From contig NC_045430.1 in NCBI RefSeq assembly GCF_902635505.1, positions 1-64,000 on the forward strand: a stretch of 64,000 nt of DNA, written 5' to 3'. Below the pieces are notes generated by a model, which ran no database searches, was not told where the DNA came from, and saw only the letters and a list, made by a program, of their open reading frames with translations. Positions 1-11,539 of this stretch are shown here, piece by piece; the stretch's first letter is position 1, and the number at the start of each line of letters is the position of its first letter. The stretch comes from Sarcophilus harrisii. Taxonomy: Eukaryota > Chordata > Mammalia > Dasyuromorphia > Dasyuridae. The position numbers and the translations under genes are program-made.

Positions 1-177
1 GTTATGATGGGACAGATTTTGCTCTCATCTTAAAAATGCAGAAGGCTCCAATCTGTCCTCTTGTCCAACATAGCTCCCGTAAGCATCCTGAGACACGAGA
101 ATCAAAATGGCAAAATCCGTGGTTTTTTCCATACTGACTTGAAAATCCTCCCTTTGTTTAAAAAAAAAAAGATTCCT

Positions 178-318
178 GGGGCAACTGGGTGGCTCAGTAG
201 ATAGAGACATCAGTCCTGAATTCAAGAGGACCCCAGTTCAAATCTGGCCTCAGACACTTAACACTTCCTAGCTGTGTGACCCTGGGCAAGTCACTTCACT
301 CCAATTGCCTCAGGGGAA
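178..318 (+). mobile_element. tRNA-derived SINE (WSINE1/MAR1 type)
   Basis: The sequence has the typical marsupial SINE layout: a tRNA-like head (ctgggtggctcagtagatag), a B-box-like part (agttcaaatctggcctcag), then ctgtgtgaccctgggcaag and a short A-rich end. The family name is from memory and not checked against a library. Confidence 0.8.
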
Positions 319-767
319 AAAATGGTTCCTTTGTCATTTTGGATGTGCCATCATTTCCTTCCCAGAACTATCAGAGACATCATTGTCTTCCTCCCCACTA
401 AAGGCCAAATCAGTTCTGTCTTTATAAAACACTTTATTTATTCATGTGAATTTCCCCTCTCAATCTATTATTAATTGAGAAACAACTGCCTTCGAAATAA
501 AGCCTGGACGTTTATGACAAGGAGAAGCTATTTTGGGAAGCTTTTTAATGAATGAAATTGAAATCTGCAGAATCATTACAATGATACTATTCCTGTCGAG
601 ATCTAATTATCAGCAGCGAGCTAGAAATAGCTGATCTATCAGAGATGAGTGGCTGGCCTATGTCTGAAATAATACTTAATTTGCTAGTTTAAAACATATG
701 GAGACATATGTGGGGGGGGGGGAGAGATCTGTATTGAAATAGGATACAATTACTACAAAATACACTC

Positions 768-782
768 TCTCTCTCTCTCACA

Positions 783-812
<30 letters not shown>
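768..812. repeat. (CT)n(CA)n microsatellite
   Basis: Runs of CT dinucleotides pass into CA dinucleotides. Confidence 0.9.
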
Positions 813-813
<1 letters not shown>

Positions 814-962
814 CCTCCCAATCTTTAGGCTACAATATTACCAAATAAGATATTCTCAACTCCACAGTCATCAAGTTAAAACTCTAGCTTTCTACACAAG
901 CATTTTGCTTCCCTCTCCGGCCCCAACCCCGTCCCACAAGCTGGGACAGAGGGAGAATTTAC

Positions 963-1183
963 CATTTTCTGCTTCTCTCTTCAGACTGTCCTCCAAGCCA
1001 TCATAATGGATTCTACAAAGGACTTTTTCTTCCACCAAAGCAAACTCATCTCCAGTACTGAGCTGTCTTTTGCAGGAGAAACAAACAAAGCAGGCCAAGT
1101 GGTAGACATAGCCCCGCGCCTTCTGTACCCAATCGCTGGAGCACACGTACCTCCCACAGCCACAGCAGCAGGTTCCAAATTTC
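963..1183 (-). CDS. LIM2 exon of an LHX6/LHX8-class LIM-homeobox gene
   Basis: A 221-bp internal exon on the minus strand, bounded by a CTGCAG acceptor and a GTAAAT donor. It opens with the last base of the arginine codon started in the preceding exon and encodes the whole second LIM domain, ending in a short linker (KREAENG). The zinc ligands are all present: a CxxC pair, the H-L-A-C block followed by FVC and FSC, and C-R-I-H near the end. The segment [14 protein letters not shown] and the phrase [13 protein letters not shown] are diagnostic of the LHX6/LHX8 subclass. By eye against remembered human LHX8 about 21 of 73 positions differ, which is far more than expected for an LHX8 or LHX6 ortholog. 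LIM domains mediate protein contacts, for example with LDB co-factors, for nuclear transcription factors of this class. The class is well supported; orthology is open. Confidence 0.85.
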
Positions 1184-3165
1184 CTGCAGTGAAGGAGGAG
1201 AGGGAAGGAAGGGAGAAAAGAAGCCATTTTCATCGCAAGTCAAGCCCGGCCCGACTGGCCACCTCTGAGGCCCTTGCTCGGCTTCCTCCTGGCCAACACT
1301 GAAAACTGGCGTGGATTTACCCCGATTTTCCTCCCGCACTCGGTATGTTCTGAAAACATTCTAATTCCCCACAATCCCCAAAGAGCCCACTCTCCCGATG
1401 GCTTTCCATTCCAACACTAACTGTGAGTGGTGGCTTATCACAGAAGATGAGGGCAGCAGTTTGGGGTTTTCTTGGGTTTTTAATAAAAACCCATGCATAG
1501 GGCTTCAAATCTAAAGAATGGGATGAAATTAAATAGACATAAACCAAGCTCGGGAAGCACAAAGGGCATCGCTGGTGACGGGCCCAGGATGGGAACCAAA
1601 GGACAGGACAACGCAGGCAGTCCCCTGCCTCAGAACTGAGGAGCTGGCTTTTCTAGTTAATAAATTACAAACAGAGTCAAATAAATTGGAAGACTGAGAT
1701 AGAAAACGAAGACAACTCTAACCAACGAGGCTCCCTAGCACCCCCTGGAAAACCAAAACCAGCACTCAACTGGTCCCTTAGGGCCAAGACTCTGGGCAGT
1801 TTTCCATAAGGGAAAAAACTGCCATTTGATATTTTCAAGGAAGAGATTAACTGTGGATCTTATTAAGGTACAAGATGCCCCACTGGGGGGGGGGGGGAAT
1901 GAGAAATCTTTCTTTCCTTTCAAATGTAGTTCCTGGAGAACATTGGTCAAATTGAGCAGCAGTTCCAGGATGGCAAGCAAAAGCCAGGGTACCAGCAAGT
2001 TCTCTGTCCAGTTTTGCTTGGGCTCCACCATCCATTATTTCTGAAGGGCCAGTGATGCCCGAGGCGCCATCGTCAGCAGCAGTGTCTACTGCTTTAATGT
2101 CCTTTACAAAGCTGTTCTAAGTAACACTGTCCCCTAAGAACAATTTTGGACTAAGCCAAATGGTCGGGGTACCAAGTGCCCAAATGGTGAAGTCTGAAAG
2201 GCTTTTGACTGCTCTCCAAAACGCCCTGCTTTAGATCACTAAAGGAGTTGGCAAGTCCTCCCAGGAGAACAAGGAGGCAGATCCATTTAGGATCCTAGCA
2301 CAGATTTTGTTTTGGGGGGTTTGTTTAAATAACTAATCCCTTCTACTTTTCCTCATCACCAAATTCTGAATTTTTACAGTCACCCACAGCTTGCTTAAGT
2401 GCAAAGCCCAAACTCGGGATGGTACTTTATCAGCCTCCTCTCATATATGGTGAGCCTCGCAAAAGCAAAATGTTTTCCATTTGGAGGCCCAGTAAATAAT
2501 CATCATGTTGTTCTTGACAATTAGGAAAACAGGGCTTAATGTTTATAAAAAGCGACTTCCAGTCTGACTCTATTGCTATACGAAGCATACTTTAAAAAAA
2601 TTCATAAAGAATCTGAGAGTCATTTCAATGACTTCCATACAGAAAAAATCATGGCAAGAGAAAAGTGGGAGAGCTGTCCAAGGGCAGCTCACTGAATGGG
2701 GCAAGGTGATGGGAGGCCAGATTTTTAGGTCCAAGAGCATCTTTTAGGGAGAATGTGAAAGTACATTTGAACTTCTCACCCAGTACCCGGGGCTAACCTT
2801 GCTGGCCTCCATGACAGGCTCTGACCTCGCCTGCCATGCCCCAACTTCCCCGGTTTCTTTATGAGACGGCACAGCCGTGGCTTTGGCTTCCATCCCTGGT
2901 TCCTGTAGCTTTGGGTTATCCCCGTGCCGTTCCTAGACACTATCCCCAGAACTTTCATCCCCAAAGGGCAGAGGCCAATTTGAGCAATTGCTTTCTTGAC
3001 AACAAAAGTCACTGCTGGACACATTTCCCAAGATCCGTTTTTTCCAGCAGGCTTGGGGAGCAGAGCTCCATTCTCCCGCTCGTTTCCGAGTTACCCATGC
3101 TCCAAGACCGGGCGGCAGCAAACCTCCAAAGCCAGCGTTTCCGAGTCGCTCCCTTGCTAACCTAC
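1184..3165 (-). other. Intron between the LIM1 and LIM2 exons
   Basis: A unique-looking intron of about 2 kb with splice signals at both ends. I see no further exon, RNA gene or clear repeat inside. It has a G-run near 1887. Confidence 0.7.
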
Positions 3166-3287
3166 CTGAGATAATCAATCTTGCAGAAAATGGTGTTATC
3201 TTTAATGAAACAGGTGGCGTGCTTTCCCAAGGAGGTCTGGCACACGCTACAGCAGAGGCATTGCATGTGCCAGTACATGTCATTCAC
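3166..3287 (-). CDS. Exon with the second half of LIM1, LHX6/LHX8-class gene
   Basis: A 122-bp minus-strand exon, acceptor TTTGCAG and donor CTCAG|GTAGG. It begins VNDMYWHMQC, continues with the CCSVCQTSLG block and ends CKIDYL plus two bases of an arginine codon that the LIM2 exon completes. The junction therefore preserves phase exactly. The LIM1 ligands H, C, C, C and the final C/D pair are present. Remembered human LHX8 has VNDLCWHVRC at the same place, and the exon boundary (after LLK) is the same as in that gene. Substitutions are spread over the exon but avoid the zinc ligands, which suggests purifying selection at least until recently. Confidence 0.85.
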
Positions 3288-3639
3288 CTGCAAAGGACAA
3301 GGGGAAAGGACTTAAGCTCTGACAATTGAGAACACAGAGCGTTCCACCCTGTAGCTGGAGGCTCAAAAGCCCAGCCTGTGACCACATGACGAACATCTTC
3401 CTTTTGGAACCTTTTTATTTTTAGGGGGAGTGAGGTATGGACAGGAAGAAGACTCATTTTCTTAGTGTGTAGAACTCCTAGTGTGGAAACTCCTTGCACC
3501 GATCCCCATCCCCAACTTAACCTGATTTTGTGGGGCTAAAAGGTCCCAGCATTTTTTGACACCACAGACACATTGCTACTTGGCCTTTAACCTGAATTGC
3601 CTGGGTAACATTTTCATAAATGTGCATCTGGATCTCTTC

Positions 3640-3893
3640 CCTACCCCCCCCCCCCCGAAAGTATAGTTCAAAAAACATTTATGTTCCTTATGTGTTTCTT
3701 CTAAATTTGTGACAAAATTTAACACATACTTTAACATGTATCGGACGACCTGCCAATCTAGGGGAGAGGGTGAAGGGAAGGAGGAGAAAAGTTGAAACAG
3801 AAGTTTTTGCAAGGGACAACGTTGAAAAATTATCCATGCAGATATTTTGTATTTATACAAAAAGCTATAATAAAAAAGTAAAATAAAATTATG
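3640..3893 (+). mobile_element. L1-type 3' tail fragment (tail family II)
   Basis: Contains the recurring tail motifs atctaggggaga, an A/G-rich stretch, gcaagggacaacgttg and an A-rich end with aataaaa. It matches the same tail at 18195-18482 and, inverted, at 35418-35930. Confidence 0.65.
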
Positions 3894-5312
3894 ACAAAAG
3901 AGTCTGTTCCTTTTGTTGTTTTTTTAGTTCAGATTTTTTGAGTCAGATTTTCAACTTGTGAAAACACCCAAGCCAGGAAGAACAGAAGGAGCGACCTTTG
4001 TTTTTTCTCAGAGGTGCTGCCTGTCCAAGTCCCCACACTCTGCCCAAACCCAACAAACTGTCCTACCTGAGTCTGCAACACTGGCCTAAGCACCCGCACG
4101 AGTTGCCTATTTCCAAAGGTCAACCGGCTTCATTTTCCTGTTGACCAATATTGCCAGGCTACCTTTGAGCAGGATGAGGAGGAGCTGGATACTAGAGGCC
4201 TATCTTCAGGCATCCCTCGGCTCTAGCTACATTCAATCCTCATCTCAGAGGATGATGGAGTTACCTTGTGGTGATTGTTCTGCTCAGCACCAAGGGGAGG
4301 CCATATCGGACCATTCAGGCTTGGTTCCATAAAGAAGCTCCTATTTCCCCAATATACAGAAGCAAAGCTTTCAGGTCTATTCTTCCTTGTTCCCCCCACC
4401 TAGTGACCTAAGAAAGCTTTGTTCTCTCTCTGGCCAGATACTGAACAGAAATCAAAGATACCATTTCAGCTCTGACACAAAATATTCCAAAATGTCACCT
4501 AAGTGATTGTGCCAGAAACATGGGGGACGAGGGCAACCACAGATCTCTAACTGAAATCAGTAGCAAAAACGTGTGGGTAACTCAGCTTTTTGTTAACCCT
4601 GACCCTCCAGCTAGATGCCGTGGTTTCCAATTAGAGCCAAGGTGACAGAAACCACCCTTTTCCCTCATCTGCCCCCCTACCCTGCCCCTGCTGGCCAAAA
4701 GGCAATGGGGTCAGTCTCTCCAACCCGCAGAACTATGACCTGTATTCAACGTTTTGCACCCCCCTGACAAACTTCCATGGCAATGCCATACAAGCAGCTG
4801 ACCTTCAAATAGCAAGGACGCTTTTTAGGGTTGAGCAAGTGTGGTCCAAGCAAGATCTCACTTCAGCCTGCCCAGGAAAGGATGCCATAGGAGCCAAAGG
4901 CTAAAAACTGGCTTTTCATCACAATTCTATACCAACCCAGATTCTGTCCAGAGTCCAAAGAGCCTCATTTATGAAGAATACAACACTGAACTAAGCTCAG
5001 ATCTCTTCTGAAGGAAATGGGCATTTCCTTGGAACCACTGGTGGTTATTATAAAACGGTAAGTCCCCCAAAGTGAGAAGCCCAGCATCCTCCACAGAACA
5101 CCAAATCTGACTGTTAGGGTGTCAGCTGAGAAAGAAGGGGTCAACCAGTTTTCTTAGTACCAGTAAATGAGGTTGCAGAACCCAAGGAAAAGCCTCCTGT
5201 TCCTCTGCCTCACAGCGAAGTTGAACCCATGGTCTAATCTCCCACAGCTATCTTCCTTCAAGGAGAGATTTGGGATTTTCTTTTAGAGATTTAGAATTCT
5301 TTTTAAGAGAAA

Positions 5313-5480
5313 GCCTCTGATCAATTCTGATAGAAGTGGCTCTCTTCAACAATGAGGATCCAAATTGGTTCCAACTGATCAGCGATGAACAGAACCAGCT
5401 ACACTCAGGGAAAGAACACTGGGAAACAAGTGGGGACCACAATACAATCTCTCCATTTATTGCGTGAAAGACAAAATCTG
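5313..5480 (+). mobile_element. Old L1 3' tail fragment
   Basis: Resembles the start of the other L1 tails here (tctgatcaattctgatagaa, ctcttcaacaatgag, gaaccagctacactcaggga) but is much diverged. It lies inside the LIM gene intron. Confidence 0.55.
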
Positions 5481-6706
5481 TGCCCCCATCTGTGTCTGAC
5501 AAAAAATCAAGACCACCAACAATACTAAGAAACCATTTTCCTGTCAAATAAAACAACCCAGAGTTCTCGGCTGGCTAACAGTTCACCTCCCAGTAGCAGC
5601 CAGAACAGCACTGCCTCTTCCAAGCAGACCGTCAAGCCTGGGTTTTAGGCAATACCCATTTCCTACAGAGACAGAACCATGTTCCTGTGTTCCAAACAGG
5701 CCCCAGACTGGTAGAATGCAGCTTTGGACCTGACCCTACTATTCCGGTGCCACAGGTCTCTTAGGAAGCTGCTTTATGTACCAGAAGGACAAATAAGGCG
5801 CCAATGCACAGACTCTCACCCACTTATTCTCAAATATGGCCTCAGTCTGCCTTATGGCCAAGAGCTCTGCAAGAGTCCAAACCAAGAAGAGGGGGGCGCA
5901 GAAAGGTCTGGCTTCAGATGAAAAGCCCAGAGAGCATTCGGAAGGGATCCCGGGGAAGCAACACCGCCAACTGGGAAAAGTGCAAACTTGGGGTCTCATT
6001 TTTTGAAAGACATCATTCAGAGAGCCCCTTGAAAAACCCATCAGTGAGACTGGTGCTTTCATTTTTTGATGCATGGGGAAAACTCAAATCAGACTGGGAA
6101 AAGAGAAAGGTGGATTTCCCTGAAGGCCGGACAGGCGCCAGGGGACAGGCTTCCCATTCTGGAGAAATGTGAAGGGGAAAGTGGACTATTTTAAGCTGTA
6201 TGTGCCAGTCAGTATCAGGACGGAACCATAACGTGGGCTTGGGGGAGGGGAGCCACTTCCCGGCTTGGGACTCCCTTAAATGAGCACAATCATATTTGGA
6301 TAGCCCCCACTCCCACCTTCAAACCTTTCTGGTTTGAATATGCAGAAATTAGGATCCATAATGGGGGATTCTTTAAAGGCAAAACATCAAACAAATTAAG
6401 GCTGGTGCCTAAACCCCAAAGGCAAACTGGAGGCTATAGGCCAGGAGTGCTGGACCTCAGAGAGCAGAAGGCAAAAAAAAGTCCCCAGGACAGAGCCAGA
6501 GCAGGAGTCCAGGCTGCCACTTCCTGGACCCATGGAAAAGGGGGTTGGGACAATCCTCAAAAGCTGGGGCCACAGCCGGAGCTTCCAGGGCTACCTGGGG
6601 CTCACCCACGCTGCCTTCAAGCAGCTGCCTGCACTGCCCAGCAGCCCCACTCCTGGGACTGCTCCCATTTGTCCCTTGGCCCACTGGAGCGCTTCTAAGC
6701 CCTTAC

Positions 6707-7916
6707 CTTGAGGAGGTATTTGTCCAGGATTTCCAGGCGGCAGCCACTGCACACGCACTTGACCTGGGGTAGCTGGGGTGGAGGCCATGGACTGCAGGGA
6801 CGAGGAAGAGCAGGGATCTTGCTCCCCAGTGGCCTCCCGACTCATTTGGGGGAGGAAGCGGGGCGCCCCAGAAGACAGCAGAGATGAGGAAGAGCAGGGA
6901 TCTTCTTCCACTGTCGTCTTGAGAATCACCTGGTGGACAGGAGATCATTATATACTTCAACAATAATACTATATGATGACCAGTTCTGATGGACCTGGCC
7001 ATCCTCAGCAACAAGATCAACCAAATCATTTCCAATGGAGCAGTAATGAACTGAACCAGCTACGCCCAGAGAAACAACTCTGGGAGATGACTATGAACCA
7101 TTACATTGAATTCCCAATCCCTATATTTATGCACACCTGCATTTTTGATTTCCTTCACAAGCTAATTGTACAATAATTCAGAGTCTGATTCTTTTTGTAC
7201 AGAAATAATGTTTTGGTCATGTATACTTATTGTGTATAAGTTATATTTTAATATATTTAACATCTACTGGTCATCCTGCCATTTTAGGGGAGGGGGTGGG
7301 GGGGTAAGAGGTGAAAAATTGGAACAAGAGGTTTGGCAATTGTTAATGCTGTAAAGTTACCCATGTATATATCCTGTAAATAAAAGGCTATTTAAAAAAA
7401 AAAAAAAGAGAGAATCACCTGGTGGAGGAAGGAGGGCGCCCCGGAAGACAGAGCAGAGGAAGAGGGCTCTTCCTCCCCAGTGGCCTGCAGCCTCACCTCG
7501 GGGAGGAAGCGGGGCGCCCCAGAAGCCAACAGAGACGAGGAAGAGCAGGGATCTTCTTCCACTGCGGTCTTGGGAATCACCTGGCGGAGGAAGGAGGGCG
7601 CCCCGGAAGACAGGGCCGAGGAAGAGCAGGGATCTTCCTCCACGGTGGCCTCGGGGATCACCTGGCAGACCAAATAGACCTCCCCTGGGGCAGAGCCCAT
7701 GGTCTGCAGGGACGAGGAGGACAGCGACAGCAGAGCTGAGGAAGAGCAGGGCTCTTCCTCCGCAGCGGCCTTGGGAATCACCTGGCGGAGGAAGCAGAGC
7801 GTCCCAGCGCACTCAGTTGGGACTCCCCAGCCGCGCAGCCCCGACGGCTCCGAAGCCCACGGGACTTGTGCTGCTGCCAGTGACCCCTGGCTATAGTCCG
7901 GCCGATTCGTTGCCAT
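6707..7916 (-). CDS. N-terminal exon region of the LHX6/LHX8-class gene (first half of LIM1 and a repeat-rich N terminus)
   Basis: The 3' end is firm: minus-strand codons VKCVCSGCRLEILDKYLLK end at a CAAG|GTAAGG donor at 6707 and join in phase to the exon at 3287, giving the CxxC start of LIM1. Upstream, an open frame runs from a possible ATG at 7916 (weak -3, G at +4) through repeated acidic/serine units such as EEDPCSSS. It ends as SSSSLQSMASTPATPG, resembling the remembered human LHX8 stretch before KCVC (DEDSCSSS, SMASGSG, PPGKCVC). Two oddities stand out. An L1 tail (6938-7409) sits inside the repeat. The repeat frame and the LIM1 frame also differ by one base at GGTCAAG, just before KCVC. 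Either the gene is damaged here, or LIM1 starts from a splice acceptor at CCCCAG|GTCAAG, giving a 57-bp exon 6707-6763. Confidence 0.6.
6770..7800 (-). repeat. Coding minisatellite, units of about 81 bp (27 codons)
   Basis: About seven imperfect units occur, five at 7413-7800 and two before the L1 insertion at 6770-6937. Each unit on the minus strand reads roughly Q-V-I-P-K, then EEDPCSSS, then a GAP-FL stretch, and unit lengths are near multiples of three so the frame is kept. Each unit also carries a CCAGGTGAT motif that resembles a splice donor. One unit (7656-7768) is longer and resembles most closely the LHX8 serine stretch. Only one such stretch is remembered in LHX8, so this looks like an expansion. 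Confidence 0.8.
6938..7409 (+). mobile_element. L1-mobilised 3' tail (tail family I) with 17-bp TSD
   Basis: A 472-bp insert ending in taaataaaaggctattt and a polyA run. It is flanked by a perfect 17-bp repeat at 6921-6937 and 7410-7426, starting gagaatcacctgg. The insertion lies inside the coding repeat of the LIM gene, antisense to it. Near-identical tails occur at 21626, 27685, 30965 and 40326. Confidence 0.85.
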
Positions 7917-10065
7917 CCAACTCCACCTGCCAGCCCCGGCTGCCTTCCCTCCTGCGTCACCAGCCCCCCCCCCCCCAGCAGCCGCAGGCTGCCCAACACA
8001 TACACCCGAACGTCTCCGGGGCCAATTTCCATTACCTTCCCTGCCTCAGGAAGCTCCCTGGGGGCTGTTCGCTCCTGGCTTCCCCTGTCCTGCCTCCGCT
8101 TCATACACTTACACACCCTCGTCTCCTGGGCCTTCAAGTGTTCTTCCCGCCGCCAGGGCTGCAGGTCGCCAGCACTCTTCAGACATGACCATGGGAGACT
8201 AAGGAGGGAGACAGGGAGAAGAAAATAAGTGAAAGAGAAAAAGGGAGAAAGAAATTAAGACAAAGAACGAGAAAATGAGAGAAAATGAAATGAGGAGAAA
8301 CGAGAGACAGAGCCGGATGAGGGCTCTGGGCAGGGAGACCCTTCCAGGATTCCCTCGTCCCCTAAGGCCACGGGTGGAGCAGGGATGGGAGCCCGGACCA
8401 AGCTTGCCGTGACTGTGGATGTTTTTTTTCCCCTTTCCTCCCCTTCCTCCCGGCCGGGGCAAAAGCAATCACCAGCCAAGACAAAGTGTTTTTGAAGGCG
8501 CAACTCCACTGAGCTGGGATGGGGGGGAGAAAGAAAAGATGGGGAGGTGGGGAAGGACGTCGAAAGTTGTTTTTGAATTGGCTGCCCAAAGGTGAAGAAG
8601 TTTAGTAGACCACGAGAAGGCCAAGTGGCTGGGATGGCGCACCCCAAGTTTTTCCGAAGGCAATTTGAATAAAATGCCACATGGAGCGGGAGCCCCGTGC
8701 CCTCGCACAAATCCCGTTGCAATTAGGCCCCGGCGGTTAAGGGGCCGGGGGGGGAAGGAGCGTTTTTTAGGGTAAAAATCGCACTTAATACCTCAAAAAA
8801 GTGGAACCTTAGAGCAGCCTTTAGGTTACTGTAAAGCGCGCCCAAAGCCTGGCGGGGAAGAAAGGGGAACGGGTGGGGGGGCCTAAGAAACAAACAAACA
8901 ACAAAAGCGGCTCTTCCTCCAACCCCTTTCCCTCGATGCTTGTTGCTTTTTCTCCCTCGCTCGTTCCCTTTTCCTCCTTTCTCTTTTTCAACCGGTCTCG
9001 CCAGGCTGTGGGGGCAGGCTGCCCGTGGCTTCGGGACCTGGGCCCAAATCTCCCCGGGGCCGGGCCACCGCTCGATTTCCTTCTCCCTTTCGGACCGACC
9101 TCGAGTCCAGCTGCCTCCCAGACGTCCCCGAGCCCTGGCTGCCCTCCCGCCCGCCCGGAGCCTGAGGCCGCCCGGCCGTGCAATTGGGGGATGCCCGTGG
9201 CGGGCAAGATTGGCCGCAGGTTAGAGAGAAGAGGGAGGCGGCCGAGCCCTGGCGTGTGTGCGCGCACGTGTCTGTACGTCTGGGGGGGTGGCGCGCACCC
9301 CTCTCCCGCCTGCCTGGGCACTGCTCAGGGCGTCGCCCCAACCTTGGGCGATGGATGGAAGGGATTGGAAGAGCGCCCGCCCAGTGGTGGGGTCCCGGGG
9401 GCCCGGGGACAGGATTCCGAAGGTACCACAAAAGAGCTATTTTCCCGCCAGCCAATTGTGGCCGAGGGCCCCCCAACCCCAACTCCTTCTGCTGACTACT
9501 TTTTGTCCGAGCGCCCTAGAGCGCCTCGGGCCCGGGTCCGAGGCGGTGCCCTCCCTCCGTTCCCGGGGCTGGACGCCTTGGTTGGGGAAGGCCCCCTTCT
9601 GCGCTGGGAGGCGGCCTCCCTGGCCCTCGGGGCCCGCCTCCCCCATCATGCTCCAGCCCATCCGTCTCCCCCACTTCCATCCCCAGCACGGCAATGGTGG
9701 ACCCCAAAACGAAAAATTTACCCAAGTCCAGGAAGGGCCCTTGGGCCTCTGGCTCCAACACTGGGAGGCCGGCCTTAAGAGCTGGAAAGAGGGAGGAAAC
9801 TGCAGAAAAGGGAGGGAGAGAAGGAGAGAGGGAGGAAGGAAGGAAGAAAAGAAAGAAAGGAAAAAAAAGTTTGGAGCCAAAGAAACCCAAGACTGCCTGC
9901 AGGGAGCTGTTCTTCTGAGGATCTTTGCCCCAGTTCCCTCCAGAATAAAGGAAACGAAAAAAGGGGCGGGGCAAAGTTTTGTTTTCCAGGGTTAGGAACC
10001 TTCCAGGAGGGAGGGAAGGGGGAGACCCTTTCCCTACATTTGCCCCTTGGAAAAATCCGCCTTCT

Positions 10066-10128
10066 TCAAACGTTAAGATCTTTTATCAGGGACTTTATCA
10101 AGATCTTTTATCAGGACTTTATCATCAC
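10066..10128. repeat. Short tandem duplication
   Basis: The motif aagatcttttatcagg followed by actttatca occurs twice in a row, giving a small two-unit tandem. Confidence 0.7.
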
Positions 10129-11539
10129 GATCCAGCCCTCACCGCAAGCGTAACCTTAGACCCAGAGTCAGGGTCCGGCCCTTTTCCCTTGAAACCCCAG
10201 AAAGAACCAAGGAGGATCGTGGGAAAGGGGGGCCTCTGGGAGCCCCTGCTTTAAAGCTGCCCTTCCCTCCCTCCCCCTCCCTCTCTCTCTCCCGGCGGAT
10301 GCCGTCTACAGGGAAGAGGGCAACCCCAGCCTATCCATTTATCTCCGGGTTCTTGTGTCCCCTCTAAAATGTTCTTATTAAGATAAAAAGAGCATCTGAG
10401 CAAACACAAGCTTCTGGGCGCCGGGAGATTGAAAAGGGAGCCCCGCAAGAAAAACAAAAGGAAGTATGTTGCCAATTAGGAGGACTTCTTTCATCTAGAC
10501 CCAGGACCCAATTTGAACCTGGACGACTTTGGCGTTCCACAGCCCAAGAGGCCTTGGGGGGCCGAGGGAAGTTATCCGGAGAGGGGGTGGGATTGATCCC
10601 CAGCTTCCTTGGGTGATTTTTGGTCTTTAATTTGGAAAAGAAAAATATTTGTATATGTGTACACACAAATTGGGGAGTTAAATTAATTTTTAAATTTACT
10701 GTAGTTTTTTTAAAAATTAGATTAAAATCGATTCGGAATCATTTGGAGGCAAATTTCCTTCAGTCCAACCCCTTTTAGAGCGATATTTAAATTAAATCGA
10801 ATTCCTTTTTGGTTTTGTTTTTTTCCCCGCTTCCCTTTATTCCGAGCCTGTGAAGGTCCTTAAACCAAAGCAATCTAGATTCCGGTAGGGGACAGACGTG
10901 AGGGGCCCCGGAGGGACCCAGGCCGCGGCTTGATCGCCCCCGGCCGTCCCCTGGGGACCTTTGTTGACCAGCTCACGCCAATTGCTTTTTCCCCCAAGGC
11001 TTCTCTGCCCTGAAGCCGGTAAACTTAGAAAATTCGGTTCCAAAACCCAGCCTGCCTCCAAGGGCCCACAAGTTGAGCAGAATTTCTGCAAATGGTGGGC
11101 CTGACCCTGGGAGATTCCGCCGTAAACGCGTTTGGAGCAAACTGCCGATTAAGGACATTCAGTGGTAGTTGGCCAGTTCCAGGGGATGAACGGGGTGTCT
11201 GTCCTATTAGTTTGTGGGACTCCAAAAAATGCAATCGGGCAAGGCTTTGCGGATTTAGGAGGGGGCTGGGGCTCGCGCTCTTCACAAATTTTTAAACTGT
11301 ATCAGAAGGGCGGGAGGAAATGCAAATTACTTTCTAGAAATAAAATCGGCTTGAGCCGCCTCTCGAACGGAAAGCCGGGCTGCCCAGAGCGCTCCATCTC
11401 GCAGCCTGGGTCTAAAGCAGGAGGGGGCTAGAAGGAAAAATCCAGGTCCCAGGCTGGTAGAGTTACAGCCTAAGCGGTTTTTTGGGGCTTTTGGCTTTTC
11501 CTTTAACTTGTGTATACAAAGAGGGGAGGGGGGTATTAT

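Larger units (their letters stand above)
1..962. other. Intron / 3' flank of the LIM gene, no exon seen
   Basis: This lies downstream of the LIM2 exon of the minus-strand LIM gene, so it is intronic. I looked on the minus strand for the next exon (linker plus homeobox) and found nothing resembling it, so the homeobox exons should lie left of the window. It holds one SINE and a CT/CA microsatellite. Confidence 0.6.
3288..6706 (-). other. Intron within the LIM1 coding region
   Basis: A 3.4-kb intron splitting LIM1 at the LLK|VND junction. Apart from the two L1-tail fragments listed separately I see no coding exon, although GC content rises towards 6.4-6.7 kb. Confidence 0.65.

Noticed and set aside
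2776-3283. Overlapping frames around the LIM1 exon, 82-116 codons
   Set aside because: They are out-of-frame shadows of the real 122-bp exon and its intron.
8873-9995. Long overlapping plus-strand open frames (up to 301 codons) and matching minus-strand frames at 8.8-10 kb
   Set aside because: They occur in all frames in a GC-rich island, are proline/glycine/arginine rich, and show no domain or splice support.
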